Shown here: in pieces, positions 23,321 through 32,466 of the stretch
Numbering within the stretch: position 1 is the stretch's first letter
Layout: each line of letters begins with the position of its first letter
Assembly: GCA_003550325.1 (NCBI GenBank)
Contig: QKWP01001134.1
Coordinates: 62,001-126,000 of the forward strand
Source of the DNA: Gigaspora rosea
Taxonomy: Eukaryota > Glomeromycota > Glomeromycetes > Diversisporales > Gigasporaceae
Length of the DNA stretch: 64,000 nt
Direction: 5' to 3'
Notes under the pieces: model-generated
The model's database searches: none
What the model was told of the DNA's origin: nothing
Seen by the model: the letters and a program-made list of their open reading frames with translations, nothing else
Program-made: the position numbers and the translations under genes

Positions 23321-23899
23321 GTCAATAATAGTTCTCTTTAATGTATTTAAATCTAATAATACTTATTTAAACATACTAATTTAGCTCATGACTTATAGTT
23401 ACCCACAACTTCATTTAACATCTAGCAATTGATAATTGTCAAGAGGTTTAGTAAGTTGAACTTTTAAAAAAAAGTTTTTAAAGCAAAATAAGACAATAGT
23501 ATATACATCAAAATAAAATAAAGCACCTATTTTGAAGACATGATTCTTCTTAGCTTTATTATTTTTATGCTTTAAACTTAGAAAATCAAAGAGTGCTTTA
23601 TAAAAATAAACTGCTGTACCTTGTATGCAAATATAATTTCTTTTAGGAACCCCCTAAAAAGTAATTTGAAGAGGGCTTACTATTGCAATTTACTATAAAA
23701 AAGAGTCAATCATTTGAATGTTGATTACTAAATTTCATAGTAAAAAATTTATATCTGTGATCTGTGTAACAAATTGTGTGACTGTTATGACCGCAGTTAG
23801 TAATACAGTTAATAACTAGTTATAGCAGATAAATTATTTACCCAATTATTCAATTAAACATCTAAATAAGTGACAAGTAGAAATAGGATGCTGCACAGA

Positions 23900-24320
23900 A
23901 TGCCAAAAGAGAAACAAAACATGGCGATTTGCATCACATGGTCAATAAAACTGTCATTCATATTTCTGGTCAAATTTGCAGATTATTTGACCACATTTAA
24001 AGTTGTTTTCCTAGATTTGGCCAAATTATTTGCAAATTTGACCAGAATTATTAACGATTTGTTTTGACCAGACATATCAAATAATTGATTGTAGTGCAGT
24101 ATGATTACAAAAACAATATAATGAAAAGAGTCTGAACTTGAAAAGGACCTACGTTGCCCAGCTACCTTATTTGTAATATTCTGTTACCTAAAGAAACCCA
24201 TCGCATACATTTCTGTCAAAATTGCAAATCATTTGACCGGAATTAAAATTGGTTTGTTATAATTCTGGCCAAATAATCTGCAAATTTGGCCAGAATTATT
24301 AAAAAGGTATTTCTCAACCG
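23900..24320. repeat. Subterminal inverted repeats TTCTGGTCAAATTTGCA
   Basis: TTTCTGGTCAAATTTGCAGA (about 23958) and the complement at about 24030 form one inverted pair. TCTGTCAAAATTGCAAATC (about 24215) and AATCTGCAAATTTGGCCAG (about 24280) form another. The 65-codon frame at 23870-24067 is a by-product of these repeats. They probably belong to the hAT-like end at 24674. Confidence 0.5.
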
Positions 24321-24589
24321 GGTTTAAACACCTACCTAAAAAATTTTCAGATCATGTGATATACATTAATTTATATACTCATTATTGTTATATTTTTCAT
24401 TAATGTTCACTTATATCAATAAAAAAGGTTTATTTAAAAATGAAACACATCATTAATCATGCAAAGTCACATGATCTAAAAATTTTTGAGAGTCGGGTTG
24501 ATTTTTCTATTTATCAGATGATGCAGATACACCAATATGGATTTTAAGCAATAATTATTCATTTATCAGCCAGAATATTAAAAATTTGG

Positions 24590-24674
24590 CATATGGTCAT
24601 AATCTTGACCAGCGCTGACCGACTAATATCGGTCAGGTCATTGACTGGTCATGACCGGACCGTACCCATCCCTA
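24590..24674 (-). repeat. hAT-like right terminus with GGTCA subterminal repeats
   Basis: It ends GGACCGTACCCATCCCTA, the inverted counterpart of TAGGAATGGGTTTGG at 16563. Repeated TGACC/GGTCA words fill the preceding 80 bp. An 8-bp target duplication is not clear (only CTTG is shared by the flanks). Confidence 0.5.
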
Positions 24675-24949
24675 CTTGATAAGAAAGTCATGATTCACGT
24701 ACATGCAGTCGAAGACACATAAATAAAAACTAGAATGCATGTTTTATTTCTAAGTCTAATGCTAGTTAGAAAAATCTATCGTCTAGTAATCATGTAATTA
24801 GACTTGCGTAATAAACATAATAATCAACTTGTGAGCAAATTTGAAATAGCAATTACAGTCACACCCGGCTATAATCACACTCTTGGTCAAAAAAAATAAG
24901 TTGTGCTTATAGAAAGGTTAAATTAATATATTTTTAACGCCACGCAAAG

Positions 24950-26030
24950 TAAAGATGCCTGACGAATGACGAATCATTCGTCATTGACGAATGACGAAAC
25001 CATTTCGTCAGGTGACTTCCAATTGACGAATTGACGATTGACGAAACCCCTGACGATTGACGAAATCTATGACGAATTGACGAAATCTATGACGAATTGA
25101 CGAAACCTATGACGAATTGACGAAACCTTTGACGAAACCTGATGAGTTATATTCATACAAGATAGAGTTAATTACCCGTTTATAAAAATTAAGAAGTGTT
25201 TTAATAAGCCGTAAAAGGGTCTAATATAGTATCACCAGCAAAAGAATATAACCTAATTAACCTTTTAGGCAATTCCATAGGAAAGTCGCGGTCAATAACT
25301 ATAAGAGCTAAAAAACGATGCTTTAACAGAACAGCGATGATGCATAATTAATAGCAGCGATAGTGAATCAATATAGGTTGGATAATAATATGGTATCCAT
25401 TACATTCTTGTTAACCATCGTGATGTTACTTATTTACGAATAACAAATCAAAAAGGAAATTAAATTTTGTAAATAAACAAAGCGCGTAAAAATAGAAGTT
25501 TAGGGTTAAGGTGTTATTGTTGGAGACTACAGCGATAGATTGGTGCTCATTATATGTAACATTTCAATAACATCATTTTTAATTAGTGCACCAAGGTCGA
25601 TTTAAACATTGGTTTCCACATGTTCGGAATATGTGTTGGATTTATCCGGAATCGACGAAAACAAACGCGTGCACAATTTGACTATTCCGGATCAACCCGA
25701 CATAAATTTGAACACGTGACATACGAAAGAAGAAAAAAGAAAAAGCCAATGAAACCTTATAATGAAATAACATTCTTTTAAGGTTTAGTGTATCCAAGAT
25801 CATTATGCTAAAGGGGTTCCTGAATCGATTTATCAAGGTTTATCAATTGTTAAAGGTTTGTCAAGGTTTCGTCAATTTGTCATAGATTTCGTCAATTCGT
25901 CATAGATTTCGTCAATTCGTCATAGGTTTCGTCAATCGTCGGGGTTTCGTCAATCGTCAAGGTTTCGTCATGCCGAAACCATGACGAAACCATTTCGTCA
26001 ACGCAAAAAACATTTCGTCAGGCATCTTTA
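24950..26030. mobile_element. hAT-like foldback element C with TGACGAA-repeat arms
   Basis: The termini are TAAAGATGCCTGACGAA and TTCGTCAGGCATCTTTA. ACGCAAAG flanks both ends (24942-24949 and 26031-26038), a perfect 8-bp duplication taken from the TIR of host element B. Both arms are minisatellites of about 18-bp units (GAATTGACGAAACCTATGAC type) running about 190 bp inward and inverted with respect to each other. The core (25150-25840) is unique and non-coding, and part of it matches the core of 50633-52607. Confidence 0.9.
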
Positions 26031-26358
26031 ACGCAAAGTTGATTTTTCGTTTTGCATTGCCCGCCGTCCCATTTTTTCAATTTTTTCAAAAAATTTTTTT
26101 TTTTTTTTTTAGATCCCAATTGTGTCAATTGTTCGATTTTGACATCTATTTTTTCTCACAACGTTAATAATTGAATGAATTCTAAGTGTGGCAAAAAATT
26201 TATTCCAATAATTATTTTCATCCGGTGTCACCCGATGGTGACCTTAATTTCCCGTAATCGTCCGATAGGACTGACAGGAAAAATATGACTGCCGGCCCAA
26301 TTTTTTGATTCCTTGTTGTGAAAATGAAAAAATTAGCCTTGTTGGCCTTAATGTGAAC

Positions 26359-26368
<10 letters not shown>

Positions 26369-26400
<32 letters not shown>
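26369..26400. repeat. Poly(A) tract
   Basis: A homopolymer of more than 30 A inside element B. Exact length is unreliable in any assembly. Confidence 0.9.
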
Positions 26401-26403
<3 letters not shown>

Positions 26404-26527
26404 CCGCCCGTCCGTCCCGAATTTTGAAATCCATGTAATGCAAAACGAAAAATCAACTTTGCGTGGCCTAATAAGTTGGGACCTAAAAAAATATAAAGTT
26501 TATAAATTGCGAATAGCCAGGTGTGAC

Positions 26528-26807
26528 TAGTGATGTGCCATTTATTTGATGTCTGAATTTTTTTAGCGTACAGTACGTACAGTACGTACAGTACGTATAG
26601 TTGTATAGTGTGTATAGTTGTGAAATACGTATAGTACGCATATGATATACAAACTACCTATATACAAAATTTTGCAAGGAATAAGTTTGCTTAGAAAATA
26701 AAAGACAGTTTCATAAGGGCAAATTTAAGATATGAATAACTTTATGATTTGTTCTAGAACATTCTAAAAAATTTTTTGCGTACTGTACTATACACGGCAC
26801 ATCACTA
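26528..26807. mobile_element. hAT MITE D, complete, 8-bp target duplication
   Basis: The termini are TAGTGATGTGCC and GGCACATCACTA. GGTGTGAC flanks both ends (26520-26527 and 26808-26815), perfectly duplicated from the right TIR of element A. The 280-bp body contains a GTACAGTAC-rich segment and ACAAAATTTTGCAAG. A second copy with a decayed left end is at 3541-3799. Confidence 0.92.
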
Positions 26808-26836
26808 GGTGTGACTTAAATTCAGTATAATAATAA

Positions 26837-27071
26837 GGCCGTTTGAAGCTGATTCTTCGGTTAACATCACTTTTCCAGGACTCTTGGGAGGGGGGAGGGG
26901 GCAAAATTGAAATGAACATATGAATCGAACATTTAAAAATGAGCAAAGGTGGGCAATTTCATTGGTTGATATAAATCAGGTGACTGGCGAGTGTCATCCA
27001 GCATTTTGATTGGTTGTTCGTTTTCGGGGGAGGTGGGGTGATGTTAACCGAAAAATTAACTTCAAACAGCC
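26837..27071. mobile_element. PIF/Harbinger-like MITE, TIR GGCCGTTTGAAG
   Basis: The left end GGCCGTTTGAAGCTGATTC and the right end GAAAAATTAACTTCAAACAGCC are inverted over about 35 bp, through CGGTTAACATCAC and its complement. TAA occurs on both sides (26834-26836 and 27072-27074). A G-rich run GGGAGGGGGGAGGGGG sits near the left arm. A partial inverted copy is at 8300-8494. Confidence 0.85.
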
Positions 27072-27231
27072 TAACTCTAAAATATATATTTAATCATGGG
27101 AAACAATTACTATTATAGTTGATCGGTTTTGTCAGCCAACAATAAATTTGGGTCCTTACTTGTAATAATTTTCGAGTATCGGGCCTCTATTTTCGTTTTG
27201 GGCCCTTATCTGAAACTATTTTAGATTTTGC

Positions 27232-28413
27232 TACCGTATTTTACCGAAAATAAGCACCCTTTTTTAGTTGACAAGTCAACAAACCGAAAAGGAAAGGAAG
27301 CCTACCCTATAAGAAAAATGTACCGTATAGGCACGGGATGGAATCGGATAGGCACGAGTCATTTTGGCACGGGTCAAGGTCCGGATTTGTACGGGTATGG
27401 CCGAGTTGGATCGGGTTTAGTGGACCGTGAGGGACCGTGTGCCCGTGCCAATTGGGCCGTAAATGGCACGGGTTTTGCAGCAGTTTACTAGTCGAATCGG
27501 CATGGGATTTGGCACGGGTAATGAACGTAAATTCACGTGCCACCGCGATAACGATGTGGATTAACTATTAAAACATAAATTTACATAAGTAATCAACATA
27601 AGATGAACAAGCTAACTGCATATGAAGCAAAATTTTGTAAGGAATTTTTTTTGTTAAGATACACAGGGAAGCTTCATTAGTGAAATCATGAGATATCGCT
27701 CTGTTTTTTAAAAAAAATCCTTTACTGACCTTTCGCTCTCCACGAAACGAGCCAACACGTATCACGAGCCAACACGTGTGTAACGTACACATACGTGTCA
27801 TCTGAACGTGCCATTTCATAAGACGTGATATTACGTGCCACCCGTTGCCGCAATGTCCGTGCCATTTTTACCGTGCCATTCCGTAAAACGTTCCTGCACG
27901 TGCCACAAGATCCGTGCCATTTCGAGCATTCCCGACACCAACCCGTACCACCACCCGTACCACTTTTCTTATAGGGCTAAGCAGTGATCAACAATCATAT
28001 GGGTAATCCTGATGGTAACAGAAAAGGATGATCGTACATACAACTCCCAGATGATAATGATGCAAAGGGATTAAAGATAAGCAATTCAATGAGTTACTGA
28101 TTTAGGATATTATGACATAACCACTAACATAACAAACCATAATTATTAACAAAGACAGGAGATTTGTGAAATGATATGCACCCGCCACATAAAAGGTAAT
28201 AATATTTGAACCACACTCAGCCCCTTTTTTTGAATTCTTCATATTTACGGCTGGCTTGCGTTATGAAGGTATCGCTGATTAAATGAATAAAGGTTTGTAT
28301 TATCATAATTATTATAATCAATATAAAATGGTTAATTAAAAATAATTTCTTTCGAAGGGGTGCTTATTTTCTAATATAATACAAATCAAGGGGGTGCTTA
28401 TTTTCGGGTACAT
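27232..28413. mobile_element. TIR element E, TIR core ACCGAAAATAAGCACCC
   Basis: TTTACCGAAAATAAGCACCC at the left is matched by GGGGTGCTTATTTTCGGGTA at the right. The flanks AGATTTTGC (27223-27231) and AGATTTTAC (28414-28422) resemble an 8- or 9-bp target duplication with one mismatch. A second copy of the TIR core at about 28358 gives a doubled right end. It is non-coding and interrupted by foldback F at 27305-27976. Confidence 0.65.
27305..27976. mobile_element. Foldback element F with GGCACGGG-repeat arms
   Basis: The termini CCCTATAAGAAAA and TTTTCTTATAGGG are flanked by CTA on both sides (27302-27304 and 27977-27979). The left arm carries repeated GGCACGGG/GGACCGTG words and the right arm the inverted CCGTGCCA/ACGTGCCA words. 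This is a GC-rich minisatellite in an AT-rich genome. Frames on both strands across the arms are by-products of the repeats. The 3-bp target duplication differs from the 8-bp type of the other foldbacks. Confidence 0.75.
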
Positions 28414-28529
28414 AGATTTTACATAAAAACTTTTTCGGCGCACAAAGAGTCCGAGAACGCATTTTTTTGCTACCTAAGCTGCGTATAATATAAATTCAAC
28501 GGACAATCCCTCTTCAGACGAAAAATAAA

Positions 28530-30716
28530 ATGGCTGAAATCGAAACCAATAAAGTTTTAAGTATCTTAAAAGCCGATATGAAATCGTTAATGAATAATAG
28601 ATTTCTTCAAATTTGCTGCACTCCTGATCAATTTTACCATTCCATACAAGATATTAAAAATGAAATTGAAGGCAAGGGTTTTTCTGTCATTAAAACTCGG
28701 GATTCTGATATTATAACGCTCAAGACTATCTCTCAAGCTCTAGGGATAATTCAATCTCATATTCGTTCTGATTATGATGGTATTGTAAGTGAATTAGACT
28801 CGAAATATTCTAGCTGGAAAAATTTTAAGGAAGAGTATCAAGGTATATCAAAAGAAGTGGCCATCTCCCCTCATACAGATGGAACAATTCTTGAAGGTAT
28901 GTTCCCAGCCCAAACTACTATGGTAAAAATATCACCCTCAAAAATGCTTTTGATCCAACCGATTGAAAATGATGCTGATGGTGGTGAAATCATACTTGTT
29001 GACGGCAAGAAAGTACTGGAATCAATCTTGGCAAAAAGACCAAAATTAGCTGAGATTTTAATGAAGCCTGAATGCGTAGTTTTTGCAGAGATGATCATAT
29101 GTCTATGAATTACCCTGTCTATGAACACATGCAAGATGATAGCATTCGCTTACATTTTCGATACGATCAGACAACATTTGCTCCATATTGGTCCTATGAA
29201 GCTGTAAAATTCCTTCATAAAAATTATCATATGAATCCAAAATACCAAGCTAAAATACGCCTTAAAGAAAAGGAACATATTTTAATAGTGGATAATCATA
29301 GAATGTTGCATGGCCGTGGTGAATTTGCTGGAAATCGTAAATTACGCCAAGTTTGGTTAAATGATGATGACCCCATTATTCTCAAAAACGTGCATGATAT
29401 CTATAGAAATAATCGCGCTACAATGCCATATGCACCTTATATACCACTTAATAACGCTTCCAAATACAAGAAAATAAATACAGGTATTAGATTAGACAAA
29501 AGTTTGTATAATAAGGGAAAAAATGTAAGTTTTAAAGTTATCATACCTTTGAATTTAAGGAATTTAGCCCAGTAGCTATTTTGTATCAAGCACTTCAACC
29601 TCCTATAATTGATGGGATTCGGGAGCCATTAAAACCCGGAGGATATAGTGATAGCGGAGCTGATATCGCCTATTCTTTGAGATCCGACAACATTCCTATA
29701 GTTACCCCTGTTGATAATCCTAGCCCAACATCCGATTTGGATTGGGTTTTTCCTGACACAGAAGAAGGAATAAGTACAGCCATTTCAAAAGGTGCAAAGA
29801 CACTTTGGGCAAATACTATTCTCTTCGATACTCATCCATTGAATCACATGAGTTTTAGAGAAGATATTAAACTTGTTGGTCATCTTCCATCAAATGTACG
29901 AAAATATGATAACAAATGGTTTACTAATGAATTAATCAAAAACAATGGAATTTTGGTTCCTCATGCAATTCTTATTGGAAGCTCTACATATAATGGTACA
30001 TACCGATTGAACGATATAACCTTGGATATTTTAAATAAAAAAGGCATCCGATTCCCTGCTGTTGTTAAACCTATACGTGCCGTGGAAGTCAAGGTGTTAA
30101 AAAGGTTGACTCTATTGAGCAAATGAAAGAGCACGCGGAAAAGCTTCTGTCCACCAGAACTGTGATTGATGGTCAATATTGCTTTGAATATGGTGATACT
30201 TTAATTCTTGAAGAATATTTAGAAGGAGAAGAGATAACAGCTACCATTATGCCCCCTGGAATGTATGATATTAATTTTAAAAATGTCACCTTTAATAAAT
30301 ATTGGCACTTACCACTAGTAAAAAGATTTAATCACAATAATGGTATTGCTCCATATAGTGGAGTTGTTGCAGTAATTGAGAATAGCTCACTTATTAGTAA
30401 TGAGGAAATGCAGTATCCAATATATAAACAAGTCGCTCAAGATTGTGAAAAGGCTGCACAAATTATGAGACCATTAGCACCAATCCGTATAGATTGCCGC
30501 AGAATAGCACCAGAAAAACCATTTGCTTTATTTGATATAAATATGAAACCAAACATGACAGGTCCTGGCCGCCCTGGACGTAATATGCAAAGTAGTTTAA
30601 GCTGTATAGCTGCAAATGGCATAGGATGGAACTATCCAGACCTTCTTAAGGCTATGTTGCGCCAAGCATGGCTGATTAAGAAATTTATTAGGTACTGTAC
30701 AGTGATTTTTCAATAA
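28530..30716 (+). CDS. TauD-type Fe(II)/2-oxoglutarate dioxygenase fused to ATP-grasp ligase
   Basis: About 730 codons. The N-terminal half is a TauD/TfdA-family dioxygenase. SPHTDG (about residue 115) supplies the HxD iron ligands, and NHRMLHGRGEF with RKLRQVW (about residue 265) supplies the distal His and the 2-oxoglutarate Arg. The C-terminal half is an ATP-grasp domain of D-Ala-ligase type: GGYSDSGADIAYSL, VVKPIR plus RGSQGVK (ATP loop), ILEEYLEGEEITA, and DINMKPN (metal-binding motif). A plausible job is oxidation of an amino-acid-like substrate coupled to ATP-driven amide or peptide formation; the substrate is unknown. The frame shifts three times, near 29085, 29536 and 30090, each consistent with one missing base, and both domains continue across each slip. 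This suggests sequencing or assembly indels, or a very recent pseudogene. At 29525 a GTAAGT could be read as a donor for a 35-bp intron, but the frame-slip reading preserves more protein-like sequence. AATAAA follows at about 30876. Confidence 0.75.
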
Positions 30717-32342
30717 TTACTATCGAAATATTTGTAAATTTATTAACTTAGATATTGTTGAAAATATAGATAGGTACTTTGATAGAATAGATAAAGGTGG
30801 CATCGCTGAAAAGGCTTTTCTGGATACTTCTATTCCCATGTATCACCTTTTTTTTTTAAAAACAAAAAAATTGTTACAAATAAAGTTAAGCTTGTTCTTT
30901 GTAAGATTATACCTATTGGTCAGGCGCAATGTCAGAAAATTTTCTGGTTAATGATTTAATTAATTGATCTGCAAGTTGCAACACATATTTAAGACAGCTT
31001 TCGTTTCTAAGCTAACACTTGTATATTGCAGTTATTATAAAAAAATTTTATTACTTCATATTTTTATTTTTTTCCTCTTACGTTAAAAACCTTTTAAGTA
31101 TCTTGTTTTGAAAATGGTGTCTTAAGACTTTTGACGAAATTAAGTTCGAAATTTGATTGGCTGGCATCACGTTATTATTGCGTAAATTCAATGCTAAGAT
31201 TACAGAGACATCTGTATCATCTGAAAATTTTGAATTTGTATTTTTGCTTGTCTTCTGGATACAATTGGTATTACTCTTTGCCAATGCTTAAGAATAATAT
31301 TTGAATCAGACTGGATAACATTTTTCACTATTATAATTATCCATACTTCTTTATTAGCCCGGTTATAAGAAATAGATTTATTGGTTGAAGAAACTGAATA
31401 TCCATCAAATAAAATTCAGCTTCGGTATATCAGACCGGATTATTCCAATATAAGAAACATGTGGGCAATGTTTTTCGATTATATTACGAAATTTAATAAA
31501 AAAAATTAGAACTCAGAATTTTGTTATACTACAAATATATTGCGTATTATATATGTCATTAATTATATTAATTCATATAAAAGGCAAAAAAACAACTTAC
31601 AAATGTTTGATTTTATTAAACAAACCTTTGTTATTTTTTTCATTGTTATGGAATGATACAATTTTGTAGTTCGTAAATCTTTGAAAGAATATTACAGTAG
31701 AAACATTTATTCGTTAATGGAAAAATAAACGTTTCTTTAATGGATTGAAATAAATATAATTAATATTTAGCTGCACTTAAAAATCCAAGCGAATCACATA
31801 ACCAAATATTAAATATTGGATAACTCATAATTATAGATTTAAATAGAGACCCTGGATCTTAGCATAAACCAATCTCAGCATAAGCTTTCGCATTTATTAT
31901 CAAAAATCTGAAGATATTGCAATTATAAAAAAATATTTAAACATAAACTGAGTAATTGTTCGTGATATTCCTTATAAGTAGAAGTATCTAAACAATGCAT
32001 CAGTCATCATAATCAGTGTTATAAATTCTAAAAATTTTTATTGGCACAAACGCAAAAAAAGCATGCACGAAAAAAAAAATTATATGCGCGTTATTGGCCG
32101 GAGCGTAGCGATGGTCAATTAGTGTCTATGCAAAGTGATACAAAAATTACTTTCCTGATGTGCTTCAATTGTAAAAATCTTGACAAATTTTACTTTTTTG
32201 ATATACTTGCATATATATGATGTAAATCTTATCAGAAATGGTATTTGGAAATTTTTTGTCTGTCCGCACGCGTGTCTATATTTGTGCTTTAATGTTACCA
32301 ACATATGCATATTAACGCGTTTGTGTAATATGATGAACATAT
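30717..32342. other. AT-rich intergenic DNA
   Basis: A probable polyadenylation signal for the preceding gene lies at about 30876. A GC-rich patch with GGCCGGAGCGTAGCGATGG occurs at 32090-32115. A 68-codon minus-strand frame at 31078-31284 looks mildly protein-like but has no recognisable motif and is not called. Confidence 0.4.
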
Positions 32343-32366
32343 AATGCTATGCATTAGCCTAGTATA
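32343..32366. repeat. Target-site duplication of the LINE, 3' side
   Basis: The 24 bases AATGCTATGCATTAGCCTAG plus TATA match 37743-37766 with a single C/T difference. They bracket the LINE exactly. Confidence 0.9.
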
Positions 32367-32466
32367 AATACTATAGTATTTAAATTTTTTTTTTAATATA
32401 AACCCCTACTATGGGGACGCCGGATGGCGTACTTTATGATATTACATATTATATATTATTTATCTA

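Larger units (their letters stand above)
24938..26468. mobile_element. PIF/Harbinger-like element B, interrupted by foldback C
   Basis: The TIRs are CGCCACGCAAAG continued at 26039 by TTGATTTTTCGTTTTGCATT, and on the right AATGCAAAACGAAAAATCAA then CTTTGCGTGGCC. TAA flanks both ends (24935-24937 and 26469-26471), the 3-bp duplication typical of PIF/Harbinger. The body (26039-26436) is non-coding and includes two A/T homopolymer tracts. Partial relatives occur at 8835-8955 and 48720-48985. Confidence 0.75.
24856..26816. mobile_element. Tc1-like element A (outer shell of nested stack)
   Basis: The left end CAGTCACACCCGGCTAT is matched by the right end ATAGCCAGGTGTGAC, with TA on each flank. 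Only short AT-rich internal parts of the shell remain visible (24873-24937 and 26469-26527). The rest is occupied by element B, which itself contains element C, and the right TIR is split by hAT MITE D. Confidence 0.65.

Noticed and set aside
27228-27543. Overlapping frames on both strands with GTG-rich or His-rich sequence
   Set aside because: They follow the GGCACGGG minisatellite arm of foldback F and not a conserved protein.
29525-29559. 35-bp intron in the dioxygenase/ATP-grasp gene
   Set aside because: GTAAGT and AAG borders exist and keep frame, but the length is very short and a one-base slip keeps more protein-like sequence (SYHTFEFKEFSPVAI).
31078-31284. 68-codon minus-strand frame with mild protein-like composition
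   Set aside because: No motif, no adjoining exon and no splice evidence; too weak to call.
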